A stretch of DNA of 19,142 nt from Patescibacteria group bacterium (GTDB lineage Bacteria; Patescibacteriota; Gracilibacteria; UM-FILTER-43-11): positions 1-19,142 of the forward strand of contig JAJDCE010000019.1 of NCBI GenBank assembly GCA_029260985.1, written 5' to 3'. Below the pieces are notes generated by a model, which did no database searches, had not been told where the DNA came from, and worked only from the letters and a program-made list of their open reading frames with translations. A program made the position numbers and the translations under genes. Every line of letters begins with the position of its first letter. The stretch's first letter is position 1. Positions 8,306 to 14,475 of this stretch are shown here, in pieces.

Positions 8306-8426
8306 AAAAATGTTATTGATAAACGATTGCTTCGTTCAAAACAAAATTTAATTCCTCACGTACATTTAGTACGCTGTGGATCAAATTTTGTTTTCGCCTT
8401 ACACTCATTTTATCTATAACATTTTT
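8306..8426. repeat. Concentric 121-nt imperfect palindrome
   Basis: Three separate inverted pairs share the same centre at 8366: the outer arms 8306-8323 and 8409-8426 (17 of 18 pairs), the middle arms AAAACAAAATTT (8338-8349) and AAATTTTGTTTT (8383-8394, perfect), and a tip CGTAC/GTACG (8359-8373) with a 5-nt ATTTA loop. The regions between the arms pair poorly. No open frame of note runs through it. It lies between a terminator and a promoter, so it may be untranscribed. It could be a nonautonomous mobile element (MITE-like), a structured RNA or a cruciform site. Confidence 0.75.
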
Positions 8427-8440
8427 CAGGTGGGTAGGTG

Positions 8441-8468
8441 TTGACAATACGTTTTAGCACTCTATAAT
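8441..8468 (+). promoter_or_regulatory. Sigma70-type promoter of clpB
   Basis: A perfect TTGACA (8441-8446), a 16-nt spacer and a perfect TATAAT (8463-8468) give the strongest promoter in the window. Transcription would start near 8475, leaving a leader of almost 90 nt before clpB. The -10 box lies inside the CIRCE operator. Confidence 0.85.
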
Positions 8469-8480
8469 AACGAGTGCTAA
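8454..8480 (+). promoter_or_regulatory. CIRCE operator (HrcA binding site)
   Basis: TTAGCACTC (8454-8462), nine bases, and GAGTGCTAA (8472-8480) match the CIRCE consensus exactly. The nine-base centre carries the -10 box, so HrcA bound here would directly block RNA polymerase. HrcA loses DNA binding on heat shock, so clpB should be heat-inducible. The hrcA gene is not in the window. Confidence 0.95.
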
Positions 8481-8534
8481 TTTGTTATGCTATTTTTCGG
8501 GCTTATTCCACTTGTGCTGAGTGCAGCCGAAGTA

Positions 8535-8557
8535 TAGTCCTTAGTTCTTAGTCCTTA
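8535..8557. repeat. TAGTCCTTAG microrepeat in the clpB leader
   Basis: This is a 23-nt run built from degenerate TAGTCCT-type units, ending 6 nt before the clpB start. The same units, in both orientations, make up the inverted repeat at 16852-16943 before leuS. Just before it (8511-8532) lies an imperfect hairpin with the core GCTG-AGTG-CAGC. Confidence 0.55.
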
Positions 8558-8563
8558 TAAAAA

Positions 8564-11182
8564 ATGAATCTAAATAAATTTACCCTTAAATCAACGGAGG
8601 CGCTTCAAGAGGCTCAGCAAATGGTTGAGGCTGCTAATCAGTCTCAGATTGAGACGGGTCATTTGCTCTTAAAGCTGATGATGCAGAAAGAGGGTATCGT
8701 GCGACCTGTTTTGGAAAAGCTGACGGTTGATTTGACTTCTTTTGCGGGTCAGCTTTCTGAAGATTTGGCGAAGCTGCCAAAAGTTACTAATTCCCGTATC
8801 GTTATCAGTCATGAGCTGAACAAGGTACTCAATTTAGCTGAAACGGAAGCTCGGGATTTGGGTGATGAGTTTGTTTCTACTGAACATATTTTGCTCGCCA
8901 TTGTGAAGTTGACTAAATTAATTCCGGTTTCTCATCGTGATGTGCTGAAAATACTCAAAGAACTTCGGGGTTCCCATCGCGTGGTGGATCAAGATCCTGA
9001 ATCCAAGTATCAATCGCTACAAAAGTATACGATCGATTTCACCGAACTCGCCCGTGCTGGCAAAATGGATCCTGTTATTGGTCGGGATGATGAAATTCGA
9101 AGAACGATGCAAATTCTTTCTCGCCGAACGAAGAATAACCCGGTTTTGGTGGGTGAGGCGGGTACTGGAAAGACTGCGATTGTGGAAGGACTGGCTCAGC
9201 GGATTGTTAGCGGAGATGTACCTGACACTTTGAAAAATAAACGGATCTTATCTCTCGATTTAGGTGCTTTGGTGGCTGGTTCAAAATTCCGTGGTGAGTT
9301 CGAAGATCGCTTGAAGGCGGTGCTGAAGGAAATCGAAGATGCGGCTGGTGAAGTCATTCTATTTATTGATGAACTGCATACGATTGTCGGGGCTGGTGCT
9401 ACTGAAGGAGCGATGGATGCATCCAACTTACTAAAACCTGCGCTTGCCCGTGGTCAGTTGCGCTCAGTTGGTGCCACGACTCTTAAAGAGTATCGTAAAT
9501 ATATTGAAAAAGACGCGGCGCTGGAGCGTCGATTCCAACCTGTTATGGTTCTGGAGCCTACTAAAGAGGACACTATTGCAATCCTTCGCGGGATCAAAGA
9601 GAAGTATGAAGTGCATCATGGGGTGCGTATTACTGATGCTGCAATTCTTTCTGCCGTTAACCTTTCTACACGCTATATTGGCGACCGTTTTTTACCTGAT
9701 AAAGCTATCGACTTAATAGATGAGGCGACATCCGGTTTAAAAATGGAGCTGGAAAGCAAACCGGTGCAGCTCGATGTGATGCATCGCAAGCTGATGCAGC
9801 TCGAGATTGAGCGAGAAGCACTCAAAAAAGAATCGGATAGCGATTCGAAAGAACGTTTGAAGAAAGTTACGAAAGAAATTGAAGAACTATCCGAAGAAGC
9901 GAAGGGGTTGGAACTTAAATGGAAAGAGGAAAAAGAAAAGATTGAATCTTTTAGTGCGGATAAAGAGCAGCTTGATCAGCTAAAAATGGAAGCAGAGAAA
10001 TTGGAGCGACAAGGGGAACTTCAAAAGGTTGCTGAACTTCGTTATGGTCAGATTCCTGAACTTGAAAAGAAGCTTAAAGATGCTGAAGCTAAACTCAAAA
10101 ACACTGGTGATAAGTCCCTTTTGAAACAAGAGGTGACTGAGGAGGATATTGCTGCAGTGGTTGCGCGCTGGACAGGTGTGCCCGTTAGCAAAATGCTGGA
10201 TTCTGAAACTCAGAAGCTGGCGAAAATGGAGAGAGAGCTGGAGCAGCGTGTTATCGGGCAGAAGAGCGCAATCGAATCTGTGTCAAACGCTGTACGTCGT
10301 GCGCGTGCGGGTATTGCGAATCCCGATAAGCCTATCGGTTCATTTATATTTATGGGGCCGACTGGTGTGGGGAAAACTGAGCTCGCGAAAGCGCTTGCAG
10401 GATTTATGTTTAATGATGAGAAATCAATCATCCGCATCGATATGTCCGAATACATGGAACGGCACGCGGTTGCCCGTTTGATCGGTGCGCCTCCGGGATA
10501 TGTGGGTTACGAAGAGGGAGGTCAGCTTACCGAGGCAGTTCGCAGACGGCCATATTCTGTAATTCTTTTTGATGAAATCGAAAAAGCTCATCCCGAAGTG
10601 TTTAATGTGTTGCTTCAAGTTCTTGATGATGGGCGGTTGACTGACAGTAAAGGCAGAGCAGTCGATTTTCTTAACACGGTTATCATCATGACCAGCAATC
10701 TGGCTAGTGATGTTATTCAGAAATATGCAATGGACACCTCATCGGAAGAAATGATGATGGCGAAACTGGAAAAGGATGATAAGAAGAAGGCTGAGGCTTA
10801 TGACAATGCGAAGAAGGGGATGGTGAATGAGGTTCATATGGTTTTGCGTAAAGCATTTAAACCGGAATTTCTAAACAGGATTGACGAGATTATCATATTC
10901 GAATCGCTAACCATTGAGGAGATTACACAGATTGTTGATTTGCAGATCACCGAAATGCAGAAGCGCCTGCGAGCGCATAAAATTGAAATATCCGTTTCCG
11001 TGAAAGCTAAAGAACTGCTCGCTAAAAATGGTTTTGATCCCCAATTCGGCGCCCGTCCGCTCAAACGTTATATCCAGCAGGTTATCGAAAACCCTCTCGC
11101 TATGATGATTGTGGAGGGGAAGGTTAAGGATGGGATGGAGGTGAGGGTGGAGGAAAGGGATGGGGAGGTTGTGGTTGGGTGA
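8564..11182 (+). CDS. clpB: ATP-dependent disaggregase ClpB (Hsp100)
   Basis: This 872-residue protein has the full ClpB layout. The N domain with two repeats covers about 1-145. The first AAA+ module has Walker A GEAGTGKT (197-204) and Walker B with D269-E270. The long coiled middle domain (about 400-525) separates ClpB from ClpC. The second AAA+ module has Walker A GPTGVGKT (598-605), SEYMERHAVARLIGAPPGYVGYEEGG substrate-loop sequence and ILFDEIEKAHP Walker B, followed by a D2-small domain. It threads aggregated proteins together with DnaK in the cytosol. Unlike ClpA/ClpX, no IGF/L-type ClpP loop stands out. It is controlled by the perfect CIRCE at 8454-8480. The ATG follows an A-run and has no Shine-Dalgarno. 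The last 25 codons exist in a decayed second copy at 11815-11860. Confidence 0.96.
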   Translation: MNLNKFTLKSTEALQEAQQMVEAANQSQIETGHLLLKLMMQKEGIVRPVLEKLTVDLTSFAGQLSEDLAKLPKVTNSRIVISHELNKVLNLAETEARDLGDEFVSTEHILLAIVKLTKLIPVSHRDVLKILKELRGSHRVVDQDPESKYQSLQKYTIDFTELARAGKMDPVIGRDDEIRRTMQILSRRTKNNPVLVGEAGTGKTAIVEGLAQRIVSGDVPDTLKNKRILSLDLGALVAGSKFRGEFEDRLKAVLKEIEDAAGEVILFIDELHTIVGAGATEGAMDASNLLKPALARGQLRSVGATTLKEYRKYIEKDAALERRFQPVMVLEPTKEDTIAILRGIKEKYEVHHGVRITDAAILSAVNLSTRYIGDRFLPDKAIDLIDEATSGLKMELESKPVQLDVMHRKLMQLEIEREALKKESDSDSKERLKKVTKEIEELSEEAKGLELKWKEEKEKIESFSADKEQLDQLKMEAEKLERQGELQKVAELRYGQIPELEKKLKDAEAKLKNTGDKSLLKQEVTEEDIAAVVARWTGVPVSKMLDSETQKLAKMERELEQRVIGQKSAIESVSNAVRRARAGIANPDKPIGSFIFMGPTGVGKTELAKALAGFMFNDEKSIIRIDMSEYMERHAVARLIGAPPGYVGYEEGGQLTEAVRRRPYSVILFDEIEKAHPEVFNVLLQVLDDGRLTDSKGRAVDFLNTVIIMTSNLASDVIQKYAMDTSSEEMMMAKLEKDDKKKAEAYDNAKKGMVNEVHMVLRKAFKPEFLNRIDEIIIFESLTIEEITQIVDLQITEMQKRLRAHKIEISVSVKAKELLAKNGFDPQFGARPLKRYIQQVIENPLAMMIVEGKVKDGMEVRVEERDGEVVVG

Positions 11183-11189
11183 GTTTTTT

Positions 11190-11198
11190 TGTTATAAT
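11190..11198 (+). promoter_or_regulatory. Extended -10 box (TGTTATAAT) for the NYN gene
   Basis: TGTTATAAT begins 8 nt after the clpB stop and ends 22 nt before the ATG at 11221. A weak TTGTGG (11169-11174) lies 18 nt before the -10 hexamer, inside the last clpB codons. Its position decides the NYN start: the in-frame GTG at 11179 lies upstream of this box. Confidence 0.55.
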
Positions 11199-11220
11199 CA
11201 GATACTGTAATTTTTTGAAT

Positions 11221-11712
11221 ATGGCAGATAATTATGCATTTATAGATAGTCAAAATTTAAATCTTGCAATCCGTAACCAAGGATGGGTTTTAAGTTTTAG
11301 GAAATTCAGACGTTATCTGCTTGATAAATATGATATTAAAAAAGCCTTTATGTTTGTAGGGTATTTATCGGGTAATGAGTCATTATACACCACTCTTCAG
11401 GAGCAAGGTTTTATTATAATATTCAAACCTACACTTATTTTGCCTAATGGAAAAGTGAAGGGGAATGTTGATGCTGAGCTGGTTTTACATTCAATGATTG
11501 AATATCCTAATTACGATAAGGCTTTGATTGTAAGTAATGATGGTGATTTCCATTGTCTGGTGGAATATCTTGAAAAACAGGAGAAATTACTTAAATTAAT
11601 GATTCCTGACAGGCATTCCTATTCATCCCTGTTGCGGAAATTCAGGCCACACTTTGCTTATATGAATAACTTAAGGCATAAATTAGAGCACATAAAAAAA
11701 GAGAGGCAGTAA
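11221..11712 (+). CDS. NYN-domain (LabA/DUF88-like) putative ribonuclease
   Basis: The protein has 163 residues when started at ATG 11221. An upstream GTG at 11179 would add 14 residues unlike the family, which usually begins right at the first strand (here NYAFIDSQNL). NYN/PIN-like acidic residues are visible: D9 in FIDSQNL, D84 in KGNVDAELVLH, and D107/D109 in IVSNDGDF. These form the metal site of single-strand RNA nucleases in this fold. The C-terminal tail (about 131-163) is basic and may bind RNA. It is a stand-alone domain with no partner. It sits in a 632-bp segment between the true clpB end and a decayed clpB-tail copy, which suggests it arrived by insertion or duplication. Nuclease activity is inferred from the retained aspartates. 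Confidence 0.85.
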   Translation: MADNYAFIDSQNLNLAIRNQGWVLSFRKFRRYLLDKYDIKKAFMFVGYLSGNESLYTTLQEQGFIIIFKPTLILPNGKVKGNVDAELVLHSMIEYPNYDKALIVSNDGDFHCLVEYLEKQEKLLKLMIPDRHSYSSLLRKFRPHFAYMNNLRHKLEHIKKERQ

Positions 11713-11743
11713 CCTTCGGACAGAACCTTAGGTGTGGCCTCTC
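11701..11743 (+). terminator. Hairpin at the end of the NYN gene, possible weak terminator
   Basis: GAGAGGC (11701-11707) pairs with GCCTCTC (11737-11743), and an inner ACCT/AGGT pair (11712-11715 with 11730-11733) extends the stem. The stop codon lies inside the structure. There is no immediate T-run, so a role in mRNA stability is as likely as termination. Confidence 0.35.
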
Positions 11744-11814
11744 ATCGTGATAATGTAATTTTATCAGTAAATAGGCAATAAGTCAATAAAATTGTCAATC
11801 TGAAACCAATTAGT

Positions 11815-11860
11815 TATGATGATTGTGGAGGAGAGGGGTGGGGAGGTTGTGATTAAGTGA
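11815..11860 (+). pseudogene. Decayed duplicate of the clpB 3' end
   Basis: Bases 11815-11831 match clpB 11101-11117 exactly (17 nt), and 11839-11851 match clpB 11161-11173 exactly (13 nt), in the same order and frame, ending in TGA. Read as protein it gives MMIVEERGGEVVIK, against the ClpB end that starts MMIVE and finishes ERDGEVVVG, with 11-12 internal codons missing. It has no start signal and is a remnant, not a gene. It marks the right-hand border of the segment carrying the NYN gene. Confidence 0.75.
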
Positions 11861-11909
11861 TTTCGTATAAAAGTTAGTTATGTGAAACCAGCTTTAACCA
11901 TATATTAAA

Positions 11910-12140
11910 ATGACCAATAATAAACATTATGGTGCGCGGGAAGTATACAGTGACCACAGGCCAAGCTTAATTGCAACTAATAGTGAAGGTGGTAGAGAAT
12001 ATACTTTAGAGCAAGCCAGAGACATCGCTATTGCTGCAAGCAGAATGGAAAATACAATAAAAGGTCAAGTATTGAATTGGAGAAGAATTATTGGCCTTAG
12101 GGTAATGGAGGTGTATAAGAATGGTGAAAGAAAAAGGTAA
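11910..12140 (+). CDS. Hypothetical protein, 76 residues
   Basis: I do not recognise this protein. It is small, soluble and basic at the C-terminus (LNWRRIIGLRVMEVYKNGERKR), with a probable helix in the middle (YTLEQARDIAIAASRMENTI). The N-terminal 30 residues look disordered (Asn, His, Ser, Gly). No Shine-Dalgarno is present; a TATATT (about 11900-11905) lies very close to the ATG. It starts 50 nt after the clpB-tail remnant and is 72 nt from the exporter gene. It could be an orphan gene of the inserted region. Coding status rests on an uninterrupted, compositionally ordinary frame only. Confidence 0.45.
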   Translation: MTNNKHYGAREVYSDHRPSLIATNSEGGREYTLEQARDIAIAASRMENTIKGQVLNWRRIIGLRVMEVYKNGERKR

Positions 12141-12212
12141 ATATTATGCCTTACGGAGAGAAGCTGGCATTACCTAACTAATCGCTTTTATGCGAAGTTC
12201 TAAACCTTAACC

Positions 12213-12839
12213 ATGGAATATATAACACTCATCTGGACAGTAATACTCATACACCTGCTTGGCGTTGTTAGCCCGGGGCCGGATTTTGTAGTGGCTATAA
12301 AAAACTCATTGGTCTATTCGCGAAAAACAGGGATCTGGACAGCTGTTGGCTTTGGTTTAGGTATGGCAGTACATATTTTTTATAGCGTTGCGGGGCTGGC
12401 GTTTGTTATTTCTAAATCAATACTCCTTTTTAATACAATTAAGTTTCTTGGGGCAGGGTATTTGATTTATATCGGGATTAAATCCGTAATATCCAAATCA
12501 TCGGGGATTGAAATAAATAAGCAGGAGAAAAAGACAGATATAAGCCCTCTTTCGGCAGTTCGCATCGGGTTTTTGACGAATGTTTTAAATCCAAAGGCAA
12601 CACTGTTTTTCTTAAGCCTTTTTACATTTGTGATTTCACCGGAAACCCCGTCTTACGTCCTTGCGATTTTAAGCGGGGTAATGATTGTGAATACATCCCT
12701 CTGGTTTGCGCTTGTTGCAGTTTTCTTTACGCAGAAAAAAATCAGATCGGTTTTTGAAAGGTTCCAGGGAGTTTTCAGTAAAGTCTTCGGAGGCCTTTTG
12801 ATTGCTTTGGGGATAAAGGTTGCGATGGTGGAGAGGTGA
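12213..12839 (+). CDS. LysE/RhtB-family amino-acid exporter
   Basis: This 208-residue polytopic membrane protein is the usual size for LysE/RhtB/YggA translocators. It carries the family N-terminal signature VSPGPDFVVAIKNS (about 19-32), in which the P-G-P-D turn follows the first helix. A glycine-rich second helix (GFGLGMAVH), the LGAGYLIYIGIK segment (79-90) and the second hallmark LTNVLNPKATLFFLS (121-135) follow. About six hydrophobic segments are visible. The family exports amino acids such as lysine, threonine, homoserine or leucine by proton exchange; the substrate cannot be read from this sequence. A charged loop (about 95-112, KQEKKTD) is probably cytosolic. It has no Shine-Dalgarno, and neither neighbour is metabolically related. 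An exporter is notable in a lineage with reduced biosynthesis. Confidence 0.88.
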   Translation: MEYITLIWTVILIHLLGVVSPGPDFVVAIKNSLVYSRKTGIWTAVGFGLGMAVHIFYSVAGLAFVISKSILLFNTIKFLGAGYLIYIGIKSVISKSSGIEINKQEKKTDISPLSAVRIGFLTNVLNPKATLFFLSLFTFVISPETPSYVLAILSGVMIVNTSLWFALVAVFFTQKKIRSVFERFQGVFSKVFGGLLIALGIKVAMVER

Positions 12840-12846
12840 TGAAAGT

Positions 12847-12875
12847 TTGACGCATTACAGCCATATTGCTAAGAT
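12847..12875 (+). promoter_or_regulatory. Probable promoter of the 12901 gene
   Basis: TTGACG (12847-12852), a 17-nt spacer and TAAGAT (12870-12875) lie 25 nt before the ATG at 12901. An overlapping GATAAT (12873-12878) is an alternative -10 with a poorer spacing of 20. Confidence 0.45.
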
Positions 12876-12900
12876 AATAATCCTTTAATCGCAAACTAAT

Positions 12901-13308
12901 ATGTCACCTGAAAGAGCACCATTGAATACTAGTCCAACCCAGAAAGAAATTGTGGCTATGGCTGCAACATTGGCGCATGATCCGGGCTGGATAAAAACAT
13001 TAGATATTCTATGTCAAAAAGAAGAGTTATCTGTAAATGATCTTAGGAAAATAGGTTTTACGGACTGGATGCAAAGTGAATTGGCGGATGGGCGTTTTGC
13101 TGGTTGGGACGTAGAGGATTTAATTCAATTAAGAGAATTGCTGACAGAGCCACAGTTTGAAGAGTCAACTGAGGCAGGGGTAGCAGAAGTAAGACGGCGC
13201 ACAGGCAGGTTAGTTCTTGCTGGCTTTGTGGCTCCATCCGGGGTTGATGAGTCGCCTGTACATGGTGATTTAGATGATTTAGATTTAGAAATGGAAACTG
13301 ATAGTTAA
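12901..13308 (+). CDS. Hypothetical acidic protein, 135 residues
   Basis: I do not recognise this protein. It is soluble and predicted largely helical over residues 14-90 (TQKEIVAMAATLAH, KTLDILCQKEELSVNDLRKIGF, DVEDLIQLRELL). An Arg-rich segment follows (AEVRRRTGRLVLAGFV, about 94-109), and the tail is strongly acidic (DLDDLDLEMETDS), typical of disordered C-termini. The SVNDLRKIGFTDWMQSEL region vaguely resembles a small helix-turn-helix, but this is not strong enough to call. A promoter-like sequence lies upstream. The stop is only 18 nt before the next small membrane-protein gene, so the two may be cotranscribed. Confidence 0.6.
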   Translation: MSPERAPLNTSPTQKEIVAMAATLAHDPGWIKTLDILCQKEELSVNDLRKIGFTDWMQSELADGRFAGWDVEDLIQLRELLTEPQFEESTEAGVAEVRRRTGRLVLAGFVAPSGVDESPVHGDLDDLDLEMETDS

Positions 13309-13326
13309 AATAATTTAAATCGTATC

Positions 13327-13566
13327 ATGGACATCATTTTCTTAATCCGTTCACTCATCTTTTTAACAGCTGGCTTAGTCCTGCTTATTTTTCCGAAACA
13401 AATTCTTGAATGGCAGATACGGTGGAATGTGAGGATTTGCAAATGGTTGTTCCATAAGAATTATGATGTATCAAAAGGTAGGAAGAGCGGGAAAAAGGCT
13501 AATCAGATTCTTGCTTATGTGTTTTTTATAGTAGCGGTGCTGCTGTTTTGGGTTGCGGTTAGGTAG
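13327..13566 (+). CDS. Small two-helix membrane protein, 79 residues
   Basis: This protein has two hydrophobic helices (about 2-22 and 60-78) joined by a basic loop rich in Trp, Arg and Lys (QIRWNVRICKWLFHKNYDVSKGRKSGKKAN), so both termini are probably on the same side, with the loop in the cytosol. The family is unknown. It begins 18 nt after the preceding gene, suggesting one transcript. Its last five codons (GTT GCG GTT AGG TAG) lie in a 14-bp sequence repeated exactly at 14279-14292. The right-hand copy would give the same residues and a TAA stop, so the RAYT/REP module seems to have entered exactly at the end of this gene without damaging it. Confidence 0.7.
   Translation: MDIIFLIRSLIFLTAGLVLLIFPKQILEWQIRWNVRICKWLFHKNYDVSKGRKSGKKANQILAYVFFIVAVLLFWVAVR
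13552..13565. repeat. 14-bp direct repeat, left copy, bordering the RAYT/REP module
   Basis: GTTGCGGTTAGGTA occurs here and at 14279-14292, identical over 14 bases, in the same orientation, 727 bp apart. Everything between the copies is REP palindromes plus the RAYT gene. This fits a target duplication or a recombination scar. Confidence 0.8.
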
Positions 13567-13569
13567 GTG

Positions 13570-13668
13570 CGGACCAGGGTACAACCCTGCTCCTTCAGTT
13601 GGGTACAACCCTGCTCCGTCAGTTTTTTGTATAGTGCCCCCCTCCGATGGGGCAGGGTTGTACCCTGC
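13570..13668. repeat. REP palindrome cluster downstream of the RAYT gene (three copies)
   Basis: Copy A (13575-13598) and copy B (13599-13622) are tandem 24-nt units differing at 3 positions; each contains GGGTACAACCC. Copy C (13652-13668) is inverted, GCAGGGTTGTACCCTGC, a 7-bp stem with a 3-nt loop. A further hairpin, TGCCCC/GGGGCA (13635-13640 with 13649-13654), overlaps copy C. Copy A has the same left flank (CGGACC) as the single copy on the far side of the transposase gene. These are the expected substrates of the neighbouring RAYT. Confidence 0.8.
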
Positions 13669-13690
13669 TACAGAGGTTGCCGAAGGTCAT

Positions 13691-14206
13691 TTAAATTTCT
13701 AATGGCTCAATTATAATTGGTCCTTTTTCTTCATTTTCAAAAAAATTCGCTGATGACCATTTCCATTCTTCAGGATATTGAACATATCCTTTTTTAACTG
13801 GATTGTAATGTATGTAATTGATTTTTTGATTTAAAAACCAGTCAGTTTCAATTATTTCAGGGTAATTACCCTTTTTCCAAAGCTCAAATGTTTTATCGTC
13901 GCATTGAAATTTTTTTATCATTTTCGTATTTTCCTTCTTTACATCCGTAAGAGTTTTTTTAGCAGCAAAACTTTTAAAATCTCTTATAAAACCACTTACG
14001 TCAGGAGCTCTAATTATCATATGTATGTGATTGAGCATAAATACGTAAGAATATATTTTTAATCCTTTATTTTTTTGACAGTATTCAATTGATTCGGAAA
14101 GAATTCCCCATCTTTTTTCGTTTAATATTTTGTACCAATTACGAATGGTCATTGTTACAAAAAACATTTCGTCGTTTAATTTTTTTGATACACGTTTGAT
14201 TGGCAT
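13691..14206 (-). CDS. REP-associated tyrosine transposase (RAYT, Y1/HUH family)
   Basis: This 171-residue protein is the normal size for stand-alone RAYT/TnpA-REP proteins, which are relatives of IS200 transposases. The HUH motif is H60-I-H62 in MLNHIHMIIRA. The family's C-terminal block KINYIHYNPVKKG (128-140) supplies the likely catalytic tyrosine (Y131), followed by EEWKWSSA (146-153). The enzyme should nick and rejoin single-stranded DNA at REP hairpins, which here flank the gene on both sides. The gene is visibly more AT-rich than the clpB or leuS genes. An inverted TATAAT (14241-14246) lies 34 nt upstream of its start, beside REP copy D, so REP binding could affect its own transcription (inference). 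The frame is intact, so the protein may be active. Confidence 0.88.
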   Translation of the reverse strand: MPIKRVSKKLNDEMFFVTMTIRNWYKILNEKRWGILSESIEYCQKNKGLKIYSYVFMLNHIHMIIRAPDVSGFIRDFKSFAAKKTLTDVKKENTKMIKKFQCDDKTFELWKKGNYPEIIETDWFLNQKINYIHYNPVKKGYVQYPEEWKWSSANFFENEEKGPIIIEPLEI

Positions 14207-14240
14207 TGGGATATTAGGTAATTTGTTGGTTTTTTATTAT

Positions 14241-14246
14241 ATTATA
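14241..14246 (-). promoter_or_regulatory. -10 box (TATAAT) of the RAYT gene
   Basis: On the minus strand TATAAT lies 34 nt upstream of the start codon. The -35 region would fall in REP copy D (14251-14273); no good -35 hexamer is seen. Confidence 0.45.
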
Positions 14247-14250
14247 ATTA

Positions 14251-14273
14251 CGGACCAGGGTGCAACCCTGTTC
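14251..14273. repeat. REP palindrome copy D, upstream of the RAYT gene
   Basis: These 23 bases match 13570-13592 at 21 positions (CGGACCAGGGT-CAACCCTG core) in the same orientation, so the transposase gene lies between direct copies of the palindrome. The inner stem is CAGGGT/ACCCTG with one wobble-tolerant loop change. Confidence 0.8.
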
Positions 14274-14278
14274 AGTTT

Positions 14279-14292
14279 GTTGCGGTTAGGTA
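14279..14292. repeat. 14-bp direct repeat, right copy, bordering the RAYT/REP module
   Basis: This is an identical copy of GTTGCGGTTAGGTA at 13552-13565. The following bases (AA) would turn the left-hand gene's TAG stop into TAA if the module were removed. Confidence 0.8.
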
Positions 14293-14350
14293 AAAGTGAT
14301 GGCTGATTTTTGGCATTTTTGCATTTCCCGTTTGCCATGTTAATATACTT

Positions 14351-14371
14351 TCCTGATTGAAATTATCAGGA
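14351..14371. other. Perfect 7-bp hairpin upstream of the ankyrin cassette
   Basis: TCCTGAT (14351-14357) and ATCAGGA (14365-14371) flank a 7-nt loop. A TATACT (14344-14349) lies just before it, so if that is a -10 box the transcript would start with this stem. No T-run follows, so it is not a typical terminator. Confidence 0.35.
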
Positions 14372-14462
14372 GCTCTTTAACATAAAATTAATTATTTAAG
14401 GTTGGGTACGATTTTGACGCTGAATCTCAATTCTGAGGTTTTAGTGTCTGTCATGTTTAGAG

Positions 14463-14468
14463 AGGGGG
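14463..14468 (+). promoter_or_regulatory. Strong Shine-Dalgarno of the ankyrin gene
   Basis: AGGGGG lies 7 nt before the ATG at 14476. It is the only convincing ribosome binding site in the window and fixes this start. Its presence sets the gene apart from its Shine-Dalgarno-less neighbours. Confidence 0.8.
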
Positions 14469-14475
14469 AAGAGTT

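Noticed and set aside
11179..11220. GTG start 14 codons upstream for the NYN gene
   Set aside because: It overlaps the clpB stop and lies upstream of the TGTTATAAT box that probably drives the gene; the family begins at the NYAFIDSQNL strand.
13570..13668. CRISPR array from the repeated 24-nt units
   Set aside because: Units are directly tandem without spacers, one copy is inverted, each is a short palindrome, and a RAYT gene is adjacent; this is a REP cluster.
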